DNA of 64,000 bases. Origin: Aliiroseovarius halocynthiae. GTDB lineage: Bacteria > Pseudomonadota > Alphaproteobacteria > Rhodobacterales > Rhodobacteraceae. Location of the stretch: NCBI RefSeq assembly GCF_007004645.1, contig NZ_ML660019.1:1660671-1724670 (forward strand), in the 5' to 3' direction. A program made the position numbers and the translations under genes. Positions 1-9,210 of this stretch are shown here, piece by piece; the first letter of the stretch is position 1, and every line of letters starts with the position of its first letter. Below the pieces are notes generated by a model. That model searched no databases. It was given only the letters and a program-made list of their open reading frames with translations, and was not told the origin of the DNA.

Positions 1-16
1 GCTGAGCTACAACCGC
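1..16 (-). tRNA. tRNA-Asp, 5' end only (cut by window edge)
   Basis: The first 16 bases, read on the minus strand, are identical to the first 16 bases of the complete tRNA-Asp at 167-243. The rest of the gene lies outside the window. It is most likely a tandem copy of tRNA-Asp(GTC), but the anticodon is not visible. Confidence 0.75.
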
Positions 17-125
17 GCGTGGCGGCTGGAATAGCCCGAGGTCGCCGAGGGGTCAATGGGAAAAACTGTTATTACTGGTGAAAACTTTCAACGCTTTCAG
101 CAGGGGCGTTTCAGCACCTAGGAAC

Positions 126-149
126 GAAAAAACCCCGCCAAAGGCGGGG
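126..149 (-). terminator. Rho-independent terminator of tRNA-Asp
   Basis: On the minus strand a perfect 7-bp GC stem (133-139 with 143-149, 3-base loop) is followed by six T residues at 127-132. It lies 18 bases past the 3' end of the tRNA-Asp at 167-243 and separates it from the partial copy at the window edge. Confidence 0.85.
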
Positions 150-166
150 CTTCTTTCGGGCAGTGG

Positions 167-243
167 TGGCGCGGTTGACGGGGCTCGAACCCGCGACCCC
201 CGGCGTGACAGGCCGGTACTCTAACCAACTGAGCTACAACCGC
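167..243 (-). tRNA. tRNA-Asp (anticodon GTC)
   Basis: 77 nt including an encoded CCA end at 167-169. The minus strand folds as a cloverleaf: a 7-bp acceptor stem beginning GCGGTTG, a D-arm with AGCTCAGTTGG, an anticodon loop CTGTCAC giving GTC, and a T-arm with GGTTCGAGCCC. A terminator follows directly. Confidence 0.97.
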
Positions 244-322
244 TCACTGCCAGTCTTGCGACTGTTTGGGCGTTCTAGGCGTACCCGCCGGGGGCGTCAA
301 GCGGCCTTTTGCAGTTTTCGAA

Positions 323-919
323 TTATTTTTCGATCACACGGTGCCCATGGTCAGGATGAAGATGGAAAATGATCCCCTGCCCGCCTGGCAAATCCATCAT
401 GCCGCCCTCGTCCAGCCCCAACCAACGGGCGCGCAACACGCGCGACAGAACGCCGTGGATAAAGATCACCGCGGGTTCTCTCAGGCTGCTCAGAAAACTG
501 TCCGCACGCGTCTCTATGTCTAACAGCGCCTCACCTTCTGGCGCATTGAAATGCCAACTGACCATGTCCTGTTCAGCAAGTGTCGCCAGTTCCGGCCAGC
601 TTGCGCGAATTTCCCGCATGGTTTTTCCTTCCCATGCCCCGAATGCGATCTCGGCAAGGCGTGCATCCTGTTTGATAGGGGCACCCATCCCTGCGGTCGC
701 AATCCGCGCCGTGTTCAATGACCGCCCTTGTGGAGAGCTGAACGCCGTCACTCCCTCTAAATTCCCGATCTCACGACGCAGCATCCCGGCCATCGCAACG
801 GCCTGACGCTGGCCTTTTGCGGTCAATGGCGAATCCAATCGTCCTTGATGGCGACCAGCCGCGTTCCATACAGTCTGCCCGTGGCGAACAACGAAAATCT
901 CAGGGAATATATGCGTCAT
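323..919 (-). CDS. Histidine phosphatase family protein (phosphoglycerate-mutase-like)
   Basis: 198 residues. The N-terminus carries the branch-1 histidine phosphatase motif RHGQT, with the phospho-accepting His at residue 13. A second conserved His lies in FIHGVLSR near the C-terminus, and an Arg/Glu-rich central part (EIAFGAWEGKT) is typical of the family. A longer reading frame extends upstream to 1108, but the family fold begins just after the ATG at 919, so that start is chosen. The substrate cannot be read from the sequence; members act on phosphosugars, nucleotides or phosphoproteins. It is separated by about 185 bases from the hydrolase gene upstream on the same strand. Confidence 0.85.
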   Translation of the reverse strand: MTHIFPEIFVVRHGQTVWNAAGRHQGRLDSPLTAKGQRQAVAMAGMLRREIGNLEGVTAFSSPQGRSLNTARIATAGMGAPIKQDARLAEIAFGAWEGKTMREIRASWPELATLAEQDMVSWHFNAPEGEALLDIETRADSFLSSLREPAVIFIHGVLSRVLRARWLGLDEGGMMDLPGGQGIIFHLHPDHGHRVIEK

Positions 920-1104
920 GAGCCCACTCAAACTGCCCAAGGATGAACGGCTAGGTCTAACAACTCGTGGTGAGCTAGGCAAGTTGGGCGCTGCTATCTG
1001 ACGAAAGGGGATGTTGTTCAGATTCAGCAGAAAATCCGCTCTTTCAGCTGTTGCACGGAAACACATCTGCCAGCAACTGGACACCACCACTGCATGGGCG
1101 CATC

Positions 1105-1905
1105 TCATCGCTGTTGGCGCTTAGCCAGATATGCCTTGAGATGTGTCTGATAGTCAGAAGAACTGCGCCCAACCAGCCCGTGAACTCCGCGAATTGCTCC
1201 GGCACATAAATCACCCTCGATGAATGCGCGCATGATCTGGTTCGTGATGTTGGTACCGGCAAAATGCTGAACAGCCGTATGCCCCCCAAATGGCAAAGCG
1301 ACAGGCCGCAGATCTGGATGAAGCGCACGGATGCGATCGGCATGCATACGATCTTGCGGGGTAAGTCTTGGATCATACGCGATGACCCCTTGAAGGCGCA
1401 CCCCGCCGTCCATCGCCTCGAGATGATCAAGTGTGGGGTCCAATGTTGAAGCTTCTTTCAGGTATCCGGCCTCAAAAGGAGCCTTGTCTGGCATGATCGA
1501 ATACTGCGGAGAGAAAAGCAAAACACGCCGCAATCGCAACGCATTTGCAAAAAGCAACGCACCATATCCTCCCATGGAAAAACCAATCGCACAGCTTTCC
1601 TTGTCGCGGCAAAACTGAGCTAGAAAAGACCGAAGCTGCTCGGTCTCGCTGTTCAGGAACCAGTCATTCCTACTGCTGCGGATACTAATATGCCCATAAC
1701 CATTCTCGAGTCCCGTTTTTGACGGCTGATACTCGGGGAACGAATTCCGATCTCGTCGCCATCGGTCTAGCGTGACAACAAGCTTGGAACGATCGGTTTC
1801 GCTGCCTACGACCCGCAGCGCTTCTCCGTCAAAAAGAAGTTTAGGCAATCCGCTCTCCAAGCACATTAAGAGTTGTCGCTCGCCACGCGAGGCATGTGAA
1901 CGCAC
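1105..1905 (-). CDS. Alpha/beta-hydrolase fold protein of unknown substrate
   Basis: 266 residues from a GTG at 1905; an ATG at 1866 is an alternative start. The nucleophile elbow GFSMGGYGA (Ser near residue 110) and a late His in PFGGHTAVQH support an alpha/beta-hydrolase fold. No signal peptide or membrane segment is evident. Such proteins occur as esterases or as accessory enzymes of surface-polysaccharide loci, but nothing nearby indicates a pathway. It reads toward the phosphatase gene at 323-919 and away from the GlxA regulator at 2017-3018. Confidence 0.6.
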   Translation of the reverse strand: MRSHASRGERQLLMCLESGLPKLLFDGEALRVVGSETDRSKLVVTLDRWRRDRNSFPEYQPSKTGLENGYGHISIRSSRNDWFLNSETEQLRSFLAQFCRDKESCAIGFSMGGYGALLFANALRLRRVLLFSPQYSIMPDKAPFEAGYLKEASTLDPTLDHLEAMDGGVRLQGVIAYDPRLTPQDRMHADRIRALHPDLRPVALPFGGHTAVQHFAGTNITNQIMRAFIEGDLCAGAIRGVHGLVGRSSSDYQTHLKAYLAKRQQR

Positions 1906-2016
1906 ATCTAAGCCTTTGACCTAGGGGCATTCAAGGTAAAGCTCCCACCAGCCATGCGTCGGATCACATGTATTATCAGCTGCTTTTAATTCCCGACGCT
2001 TTATGCCAGCTTCACG

Positions 2017-3018
2017 CTATCCCCTACCGGCAGAGAAACGGTGCGGGGACATGCCGAAAGCCTCGCGAAACCGTTTCGAGAAATAGGCAGATGAATCATA
2101 CCCACATGCGACGGCAACCTCGACGACGGGCATATCGGTTTCTGCCAGCAAGATCCTAGCACGCTGCAGGCGCAGATCCTGCAAATACTTCTTGGGCGTC
2201 GTACTCAAATGGTGGCGAAACAAGCGCTCAATCTGGCGTCGGGAAATACCCAGTTCTTCAGTGACATCATCCAGATTGATGCTGTCTTCGAGGTGCTCTT
2301 CAAAATAGGTCAGCACACGCACCAGCTTGTCACTCCTCACACCGATTGACGCAGACGTTGAAGTCTGCTGGCGGTCCGTGTCAGATCGCTGGACTGTATG
2401 AAGGCACATGTTCAAAACGGCCTGCGCCAGAACAGGTCCATGTGTATCATAGATCAAGCGCAAGAATAGATCCGTCGCCGCGGCACCGCCACCACAGGTC
2501 AATACACGATTGTCGATCGTGTAAAGCTGCTCGACCGGATCCAGGTTTGGGAAATGCTCGCGAAATGGGGCAATGTTTTCCCAATGTAGTGTAAATTTCT
2601 GCCCGCTCAGAATGCCTGCTTTCGCCAGCGTATACGCCCCGGTGCACAGCGATCCGACTGTGCGCCCAAGGCGCCATTGCAGCCGAATCCAGTCCGAGAC
2701 CTTGGTGGATACTGATTTCTCGGGTTGAACGCCCGAACACACGAAAATACGGCTATTGGCCGGCGTGTCGCCAATGGGCCGATCAATGCCAATTTCAATC
2801 CCGTTTGAGCAACGGGCATTCTCGCCATCCTCCGACATAGTTGTCCAACGATAGAGAAGCTGCCCCGTCAACTGATTTGCAATACGCAGGGGCTCAATCG
2901 CAGAGGTAAATGCCAGCATCGACAAGTTGTCGAGCAACACAAACACTATCGGCTCGGGCTCAGCGTTGGTGTCGATTGCGACATGGGCTACGCCCTTGGG
3001 AACGACAGGTTCTTGCAT
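2017..3018 (-). CDS. GlxA family transcriptional regulator (DJ-1/PfpI-like domain plus AraC HTH)
   Basis: About 333 residues. The N-terminal two thirds is a DJ-1/PfpI-like domain (VFVLLDNLSMLAFTSAIEPL; GSLCTGAYTLAKAG at the nucleophile-elbow position). The last 100 residues form an AraC-type double HTH (ISRRQIERLFRHHL; VAVACGYDSSAYFSKRFREAFG). I chose the ATG at 3018 because AGGA sits 5 bases upstream; an ATG at 3045 and a longer frame to 3168 are possible. Members of this family (for example GbdR, CdhR, ArgR) control catabolism of betaines and amino acids. No target operon adjoins this copy; tRNA-Val lies upstream. Confidence 0.85.
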   Translation of the reverse strand: MQEPVVPKGVAHVAIDTNAEPEPIVFVLLDNLSMLAFTSAIEPLRIANQLTGQLLYRWTTMSEDGENARCSNGIEIGIDRPIGDTPANSRIFVCSGVQPEKSVSTKVSDWIRLQWRLGRTVGSLCTGAYTLAKAGILSGQKFTLHWENIAPFREHFPNLDPVEQLYTIDNRVLTCGGGAAATDLFLRLIYDTHGPVLAQAVLNMCLHTVQRSDTDRQQTSTSASIGVRSDKLVRVLTYFEEHLEDSINLDDVTEELGISRRQIERLFRHHLSTTPKKYLQDLRLQRARILLAETDMPVVEVAVACGYDSSAYFSKRFREAFGMSPHRFSAGRG

Positions 3019-3178
3019 GACAATCCTGATTGATAATGGGTTCATATTAGTGGTCAGCGCGACAAAAACAAATGCCGACTGCGGCCTGTTAAATGCTGTC
3101 AGCGTCAGATTCTGAAAAAAGTGAAATTCACCTCTTGCCAACCCCTGATGAATAGAGATATGTCGCATCCCACGGAAC

Positions 3179-3254
<76 letters not shown>

Positions 3255-3963
3255 TCCGTTCCTCTTAAATATCAAGATGTTAGACAGCTGGGTATCCTTC
3301 ACTCTTTGTTCTACTTGGAGAATTGCAATTTCGCACTTCGCGGGGACAAAGCCGTAGAACGACTATTTTATCACTCTGAACGCTTTTCGGATGCCTGCTT
3401 GAGGCGACTTCAACGCTCCCAGTGGAAGACTGGATTGCCCCCCTCTGTTTCAGCGTCACCATGGCCAACGATGAGCTACATACGTGACTTCCTGATGCAT
3501 ATGTATTCGTGTCGCCAAAACAGTTTTCACCATACTGAGTGACTTTTCTGAAAGGCGCATTGCAGCAGTGAACACACGAGAAATAATTTGACCTGCTGCA
3601 CGCTTCAATCACCACATAAAATTGCGTCTGTGTGCGAGTGGGCGTTTCGCGTTACAGTCAGAGACAAGTCTGGTAAAAAACTCAACGCATCGCGACCCAC
3701 CGGATTTAGGGGCACGGCCCGCTCAGGTCTGATGCCGTTCATAGAAGGCGCAGATATTCTTTTGCACTCGCTTCAGTTTTTAGTTGTTCCGTGCACAATC
3801 AACAGTGCTTTCGTCGACCGGGTCGATCTGCCAGACAGATCAGACAACGCTCGACTTATCGCGAATTGGTTCTACTAGGTCTAAATTGGCCATAAACCTT
3901 GGTAGGTATTGCGGGGGAGCAATTTCTCGCCCCCCCCCCGGCGTCTTTAAGGTCAAATCAGGA
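3255..3963 (+). other. About 700 bp without a supported gene
   Basis: Between tRNA-Val and the end of lon. The base composition is more AT-rich than in neighbouring genes, and the open frames on both strands are short, show no recognisable motif and have codon use unlike the rest of the window. Near 3913-3945, downstream of lon, a G-run and a C-run could form an imperfect hairpin, but no T-tract follows. No integrase, transposase or clear duplication of the tRNA end was seen. Confidence 0.5.
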
Positions 3964-6369
3964 TCAATGTGCAGCCGCACCCGGTCCGCCTGCGCCTTTG
4001 GCCAGTGCTTGCGCGGCGGCCTCTTCGGCGACTTCGTCCCATTCGACAGCTTCCGGTTTGCGCACCAAAGCGTGTTCCAGAACCTCGGACACATGGCTGA
4101 CGGGGATGATGGTCAGCCCCTCTTTCACGTTGTCCGGGATCTCGCGCAGGTCTTTTTCGTTTTCCTGCGGGATCAGAACCGTCTTGATGCCCCCGCGCAG
4201 CGCGGCCAGCAGCTTTTCTTTCAAGCCACCGATGGCCAGCGCATTGCCGCGCAGCGTGACCTCGCCGGTCATGGCGATGTCTTTCTTCACCGGAATGCCC
4301 GTCAGGACAGACACGATCGACGTCACCATGGCCAGACCGGCCGATGGACCATCCTTGGGCGTTGCACCTTCCGGCACATGCACGTGGATGTCCCACTTTT
4401 CGAACTGGGGTGGCTTCACACCAATCTCGGGCGCAATCGAGCGGACATAGGAACTGGCTGCATCAATCGATTCCTTCATGACGTCACCCAGTTTCCCGGT
4501 GGTCTTCATCCGGCCCTTGCCCGGAAGGCGCAGCGCTTCGATCGACAGAAGATCGCCGCCCACGCTGGTCCAGGCTAGTCCGGTGACGACACCCACCTGA
4601 TCGGCCTCTTCCGCCAGACCAAAGCGATGCTTGCGCACGCCCAGATAGTCGTCCAGCAGATCCGGCGTAACCTCGACGGTATCGACCTCTTTCTTCACCA
4701 GCTTGGTCACGGCTTTGCGCGCCAGTTTCGCCAGCTCACGCTTCAAGTTCCGCACACCAGCTTCGCGAGTGTAATAGCGGATGATATCCGTCAGAGTGCT
4801 TTCTGAAACGGAAAACTCACCCTTTTTCAGACCGTGATCCTTGATCGTCTGGGGCAACAGGTGCCGCGAGGCAATCTCGCGTTTCTCATCCTCGGTGTAA
4901 CCGGCCAGCGAGATGATCTCCATCCGGTCCAGAAGCGGGCCCGGCATGTTGTAGGAGTTCGCTGTGGTCAGGAACATCACATTCGACAGGTCGTATTCCA
5001 CTTCAAGATAGTGGTCGACGAAGGTCGAGTTCTGTTCCGGATCAAGCACTTCCAGCATCGCCGAGGCAGGGTCGCCACGGAAATCCTGACCCATCTTGTC
5101 GATCTCATCCAAAAGGATCAGCGGGTTCGTGGTTTTCGCCTTCTTCAGCGCCTGAATGATCTTACCGGGCATCGAACCAATGTAAGTCCGGCGGTGACCG
5201 CGGATCTCAGATTCGTCACGCACACCACCCAGCGAGATGCGAATAAACTCGCGTCCCGTGGCTTTGGCAACCGATTTACCCAAGCTGGTCTTACCCACGC
5301 CCGGAGGGCCAACAAGGCACATGATTGGGCCTTTCAGCTTTTTCGAGCGCTGCTGGACAGCAAGATATTCGACAATGCGTTCCTTGACCTTCTCAAGGCC
5401 ATAGTGATCAGCGTCCAATACCTTCTGGGCATTGTGCAGGTCTTTCTTCACGCGGCTTTTCGTGCCCCAAGGCAGACCCAGCATCCAGTCCAGATAGTTG
5501 CGCACGACCGTGGCTTCCGCCGACATGGGCGACATGTTTTTAAGCTTCTTCAGCTCGGCATCTGCCTTTTCGCGGGCTTCCTTGGAAAGCTTTGTTTCCT
5601 CGATCTTTTCTTCCAACTCGGCCAGTTCGTTCTGACCTTCTTCGCCGTCGCCCAGTTCCTTCTGAATGGCCTTCATCTGCTCATTCAGATAGTATTCACG
5701 CTGGGTGCGCTCCATCTGAGACTTTACGCGAGTCTTGATCTTCTTCTCGACCTTCAAGACGGACATTTCACCCTGCATCAGGCCATAGACCTTCTCAAGC
5801 CGCTCAGACACGACAAAGGTTTCCAAAAGCTCTTGTTTCTGGTCCACTTCGACACCCAGATGACCAGCCACAAGATCGGCCAGCTTATCGGGCGCACGCG
5901 TCTCGGACACGGCAGCAAGCGCTTCTTCGGGGATGTTCTTCTTGATCTTGGCGTAACGCTCGAACTCTTCGCCGACCGAACGCAACAGCGCCTCGATCTC
6001 GTTCGGGTCGCCCGGACGTTCGTCGATCAGCTCGGCAAAAGCTTCGAAGTAATCGGCATTGTCCAAATAGTCGGTGATGCGCACGCGCGACTGACCTTCG
6101 ACCAGCACCTTCACGGTGCCATCCGGCAGTTTCAGCAATTGCAGCACATTGGCCAACACACCAACCTGATAGATGCCGTCCACGTCCGGGTCATCAACCG
6201 ATGGGTCGATTTGACTGGACAGCAGGATCTGCTTGTCATCCGCCATCACCTCTTCCAGCGCACGTACGCTTTTCTCGCGCCCTACGAACAGCGGCACGAT
6301 CATGTGGGGGAAAACCACGATGTCGCGCAGCGGCAGGACGGGGAAGGATTGGCTCAGTTGCTCACTCAT
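3964..6369 (-). CDS. lon: ATP-dependent protease Lon (LonA type)
   Basis: 801 residues, full length. Order: N-terminal substrate-binding domain (residues 1-200), coiled-coil segment (about 210-280), AAA+ module with Walker A GPPGVGKT at 354-361 and Walker B LILLDEID near 417-424, then the protease domain with catalytic Ser676 in DGPSAG and Lys719 in GGLKEKL, at the same 43-residue spacing as in E. coli Lon. It degrades misfolded and regulatory proteins in the cytosol. AAGGAAG lies about 6 bases before the ATG. It is followed by a 700-bp region without genes. Confidence 0.98.
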   Translation of the reverse strand: MSEQLSQSFPVLPLRDIVVFPHMIVPLFVGREKSVRALEEVMADDKQILLSSQIDPSVDDPDVDGIYQVGVLANVLQLLKLPDGTVKVLVEGQSRVRITDYLDNADYFEAFAELIDERPGDPNEIEALLRSVGEEFERYAKIKKNIPEEALAAVSETRAPDKLADLVAGHLGVEVDQKQELLETFVVSERLEKVYGLMQGEMSVLKVEKKIKTRVKSQMERTQREYYLNEQMKAIQKELGDGEEGQNELAELEEKIEETKLSKEAREKADAELKKLKNMSPMSAEATVVRNYLDWMLGLPWGTKSRVKKDLHNAQKVLDADHYGLEKVKERIVEYLAVQQRSKKLKGPIMCLVGPPGVGKTSLGKSVAKATGREFIRISLGGVRDESEIRGHRRTYIGSMPGKIIQALKKAKTTNPLILLDEIDKMGQDFRGDPASAMLEVLDPEQNSTFVDHYLEVEYDLSNVMFLTTANSYNMPGPLLDRMEIISLAGYTEDEKREIASRHLLPQTIKDHGLKKGEFSVSESTLTDIIRYYTREAGVRNLKRELAKLARKAVTKLVKKEVDTVEVTPDLLDDYLGVRKHRFGLAEEADQVGVVTGLAWTSVGGDLLSIEALRLPGKGRMKTTGKLGDVMKESIDAASSYVRSIAPEIGVKPPQFEKWDIHVHVPEGATPKDGPSAGLAMVTSIVSVLTGIPVKKDIAMTGEVTLRGNALAIGGLKEKLLAALRGGIKTVLIPQENEKDLREIPDNVKEGLTIIPVSHVSEVLEHALVRKPEAVEWDEVAEEAAAQALAKGAGGPGAAAH

Positions 6370-6418
6370 TGATCTTCCTTATAGTTGGGCAGTCCGCTTG
6401 TCCCCGAATGTCGGCAGA

Positions 6419-6571
6419 TCACGCGTCCTCCTGAAATACGGTCTTGGGTTTCAGACCGGTCACGCCGAAATGGGGGCGCGAATTGGGGTTTTCAACCGCC
6501 ACCGACCAGAGCCTGACCTTATTGTGGCCAGCAAAATCCCGTTTCACAAGGCGCGCCGGGCACTTATCCAC
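6419..6571 (-). CDS. Possible small protein between the flavodoxin-like gene and lon
   Basis: An open frame on the minus strand fills the gap between the gene at 6591-7076 and lon. Its last 50 codons, from a GTG at 6571, have the G/C-rich third positions of the surrounding genes, whereas a chance frame would not be expected to. It ends LKPKTVFQEDA. No ATG or strong ribosome-binding site was found: the only upstream start (6661) would overlap the flavodoxin-like gene. I recognise no family. It could be a real small gene or fortuitous. Confidence 0.3.
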   Translation of the reverse strand: MDKCPARLVKRDFAGHNKVRLWSVAVENPNSRPHFGVTGLKPKTVFQEDA

Positions 6572-6590
6572 AGGAAAAGAGCGTTTCAGC

Positions 6591-7076
6591 TCAGAAGACG
6601 CCCAGCGCCAGCCCGGCAGACAAGGCCGCGCCAAGTTCGGCACAGGGGGCAAGTTGGGCATCCGTCAGATGTTTGTCGGCCAGAATTTCAGCCTGAGTTT
6701 GCGCCTTGGTACACAGGATTAACGGCGGCTGGACCTCGCGCAGACGCCACCCCGTGGCGATCCGGGCCAGTTGGCGTGCCGCGCCCTGCCCGTCTGAACC
6801 CGCACAGATCATCTGCGCATAGGGTCGCCCTTCGATCTGCCCAAGAACGGGGTAATAGCAGCGATCAAAGAACTCTTTCATCTGGCCCGACAAGCTTGCC
6901 AAGTTTTCCGGGGCGCAGAACAGATAACCCGCAGCGCCCAACAGGTCGTCAGGTCCAGCCTCTTCCGCCATCAAGATCCGCGCCGATCCTTCTTTGCGAG
7001 CCGCGTCATAGGCGGCGTCGGCCATCTGTCGAGAGCCGCCCGTGCGCGAGTGCCATATGATCAGAAGTTCAACCAT
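6591..7076 (-). CDS. Flavodoxin-like / NAD(P)H-dependent oxidoreductase family protein
   Basis: 161 residues. The N-terminal strand-loop LLIIWHSRTGGSRQMA matches the FMN-phosphate-binding loop of flavodoxin-fold reductases. A second loop, FCAPENLASLSGQMKEFFDRCYY, matches the isoalloxazine-contacting segment of NADPH-dependent FMN reductases. It probably binds FMN; the electron partner is unknown. It lies just downstream of tgt (6-base gap, same strand), so the two are probably co-transcribed. Confidence 0.75.
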   Translation of the reverse strand: MVELLIIWHSRTGGSRQMADAAYDAARKEGSARILMAEEAGPDDLLGAAGYLFCAPENLASLSGQMKEFFDRCYYPVLGQIEGRPYAQMICAGSDGQGAARQLARIATGWRLREVQPPLILCTKAQTQAEILADKHLTDAQLAPCAELGAALSAGLALGVF

Positions 7077-7082
7077 AACACT

Positions 7083-8225
7083 TTATAGCGGATCGATATC
7101 CCCTTGCGCACGATTTGCGTGGAAATCGGCCTCCCACGCGTCAAAGCGCCCTTCGGAAATCGCATCGCGCATCCCCTGCATAATCTCTTGGAAGTAATGC
7201 AGGTTGTGCCATGTCAGCAGCATGCCCGAGATCATCTCGTTCGAGCGGAACACGTGATGCAGATAGGCACGCGAGTAATTCTGACAGGCGGGACAGGTAC
7301 AGTTTTCATCAATCGGACGTGGGTCATCTTGGTGACGCGCGTTCTTGATGTTCAGAACACCATGACGTGTCCAGACCTGCCCCGTACGGCCAGACCGTGA
7401 CGGCAACACGCAATCCATCATATCGACGCCACGCTTTACGGCGCCCACGATGTCATCTGGTTTGCCCACGCCCATCAGGTATCGCGGTTTGTCTTCGGGC
7501 AGATATCCGGGGGCATAGTCCAGACAATCGAACATCGCCTCTTGCCCCTCGCCCACGGCAAGACCGCCAATGGCATAGCCGTCAAATTCGATCTCGCGCA
7601 GGGCTTTGGCCGATTCTTCGCGCAGATCCGCCTCGAGCCCGCCTTGCATGATGCCAAATAACGCATGCCCCGGACGATCCCCAAACGCGTCGCGCGAGCG
7701 CTGCGCCCAGCGCATGGACAGGCGCATGCTTTCGGCAATCCGTTTGCGGTCAGCAGGCAGCGCGGGGCATTCGTCAAAGCACATCACAATGTCCGACCCC
7801 AGAAGCTTCTGGATCTCCATCGACCGCTCAGGTGTCAGCTCGTGCTTGGAACCATCGATATGCGATTTGAAGGTCACGCCCTTCTCAGTCAGCTTCCGCA
7901 AGCCAGCCAAAGACATAACCTGAAACCCGCCGCTATCCGTCAGGATGGGCTTATCCCAGTTCATAAACTTGTGCAGCCCGCCCAGACGGTCGATCCGTTC
8001 AGCTGTTGGGCGCAACATCAGGTGATAGGTGTTCCCCAGCAGAATGTCCGCGCCTGTGGCCGCAACGCTTTCAGGCATCATCGCCTTTACTGTGGCCGCG
8101 GTACCCACGGGCATGAATGCGGGCGTGCGAATATCGCCACGCGGCGTGTGAATCACTCCGGTACGCGCGCGTCCATCCGTGGCCTTCAGCGTATACGAAA
8201 ACTTTGTGGTGCTTTGATCAGTCAT
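7083..8225 (-). CDS. tgt: Queuine tRNA-ribosyltransferase (tRNA-guanine transglycosylase)
   Basis: 380 residues. It exchanges G34 for the queuosine precursor preQ1 in tRNAs with GUN anticodons, which include the tRNA-Asp(GTC) seen at 167-243. Motifs: base-recognition DSGGFQV with Asp97, GIMQGG, catalytic nucleophile Asp271 in [11 protein letters not shown], and the zinc site Cys309, Cys311, Cys314 and His340, with the spacing of the E. coli enzyme. A GTG at 8246 could add 7 residues; the ATG at 8225 is preferred because the protein then begins as usual for the family. Confidence 0.97.
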   Translation of the reverse strand: MTDQSTTKFSYTLKATDGRARTGVIHTPRGDIRTPAFMPVGTAATVKAMMPESVAATGADILLGNTYHLMLRPTAERIDRLGGLHKFMNWDKPILTDSGGFQVMSLAGLRKLTEKGVTFKSHIDGSKHELTPERSMEIQKLLGSDIVMCFDECPALPADRKRIAESMRLSMRWAQRSRDAFGDRPGHALFGIMQGGLEADLREESAKALREIEFDGYAIGGLAVGEGQEAMFDCLDYAPGYLPEDKPRYLMGVGKPDDIVGAVKRGVDMMDCVLPSRSGRTGQVWTRHGVLNIKNARHQDDPRPIDENCTCPACQNYSRAYLHHVFRSNEMISGMLLTWHNLHYFQEIMQGMRDAISEGRFDAWEADFHANRAQGDIDPL

Positions 8226-8279
8226 GCCCGAGATGTGACCCAACACGGCCCGAATGCCAAGAGCAATTGTCAGATCCGC

Positions 8280-8546
8280 CTACCCCTCGGGCAGCGGGTC
8301 TGGCGTCTCTTCACCTTCATCCAATTGAGCCAAAGCGGCAACCACTTGCGGCTCTTTTGCCAAACGCTGCGCCAAACGCTCCAGCCTGCGGCTGGTCAGC
8401 ATCAACTCGGTTGTGGTGATCGGATCCAGATGCGCTGCCAGATCATAGGTAAAGCCCTGTACCATCTGCGCCGCATCGAACAGTTGATCAATCCTGTTCA
8501 CATCTTCCTCTCCTCGCACCGAGGAGTCCTCAATTTCCGTGGTCAT
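8280..8546 (-). CDS. Small acidic protein of unknown function
   Basis: 88 residues from an ATG at 8546, 54 bases upstream of tgt on the same strand. It is acidic at both ends, with a central helical stretch rich in Leu, Arg and Ala (TTTELMLTSRRLERLAQRLA). There is no signal peptide, membrane segment or cysteine. I do not recognise a family. Codon use resembles the neighbours and the frame is not shadowed by another gene, so it is probably real. Confidence 0.6.
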   Translation of the reverse strand: MTTEIEDSSVRGEEDVNRIDQLFDAAQMVQGFTYDLAAHLDPITTTELMLTSRRLERLAQRLAKEPQVVAALAQLDEGEETPDPLPEG

Positions 8547-8801
8547 GCTGCCACGATCCCCTTATCAATCTTTTGCTCCACGCAGGCTGGTCGCCCGAGA
8601 GGTCATTTTCAGATCACAGTTGAACTGCAACTATGGCGAAATTTGGCCGCCACTTCGTCAATATAAAGCTGTGCGCATTCTAACATATCCAAACACACAA
8701 GTTGAACCTTCAAAGGCATTTTTCTTGCTCTTCCTGCACCCCCTCTGGACCTTGGCAGCCGAGAACCCTATATGTTCGCTCAGGATTAGAGCGAGACCAG
8801 C

Positions 8802-9167
8802 ATGACCGATACAGCCGACACCCGGATCGAAGGGGACCCCCTGATCAAACCGTCCAGCGTAGAGCACCCTCTTTATGACGCGGTGGTCGAAGCTTGCCGC
8901 ACGGTTTATGACCCTGAGATCCCGGTCAACATCTTCGACCTTGGTCTTGTCTATACGATCGAGATCAACGACCAGAACGAGGTTGATCTGATCATGACCC
9001 TGACCGCGCCCGGCTGCCCTGTAGCTGGTGAAATGCCCGGCTGGCTGGTGGAAGCGGTCGAACCGGTCGCGGGCATCAAACAGGTGAATGTCGAACTGAC
9101 ATGGGAGCCACCCTGGGGGATGGAGATGATGTCAGACGAAGCGCGGCTGGAACTGGGCTTCATGTAG
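8802..9167 (+). CDS. sufT: SUF system Fe-S assembly protein, MIP18/DUF59 family
   Basis: 121 residues. The DUF59 domain spans about residues 22-115, with the conserved DPEIPVNIFDLGLVY (38-51) and TAPGCPVAGEMP, which holds the conserved Cys72. SufT-like proteins assist maturation of Fe-S proteins. In many alphaproteobacteria this gene neighbours the A-type carrier gene; here sufA lies 1.5 kb downstream, after two inserted genes. The upstream 255 bases hold the promoter region but no operator I could identify. Confidence 0.88.
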   Translation: MTDTADTRIEGDPLIKPSSVEHPLYDAVVEACRTVYDPEIPVNIFDLGLVYTIEINDQNEVDLIMTLTAPGCPVAGEMPGWLVEAVEPVAGIKQVNVELTWEPPWGMEMMSDEARLELGFM

Positions 9168-9210
9168 GCCCACCCACCGCCGAGTTTATGCCGATTCCAA
9201 TTGGCCCCAT

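Noticed and set aside
918-1001. Short plus-strand frame (about 27 codons) divergent from the histidine phosphatase
   Set aside because: Its ATG overlaps the phosphatase start codon and no ribosome-binding site is possible in the coding sequence there.
3640-3651. GGGCGTTTCGCG near 3640 as another copy of the 49-bp palindromic element
   Set aside because: Only one end resembles the element; no inverted partner or TAA end is found within 60 bases.
3693-3701. Nine-base match (CGACCCACC) to the 3' end of tRNA-Val, as a possible attachment-site duplicate
   Set aside because: Nine bases are expected by chance at this distance, the flanking bases do not match, and no integrase gene is present.
4834-6372. 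Long plus-strand frame of 512 codons opposite lon
   Set aside because: It is the mirror of the lon coding strand; such long antisense frames are common in GC-rich genes and it has no motif of its own.
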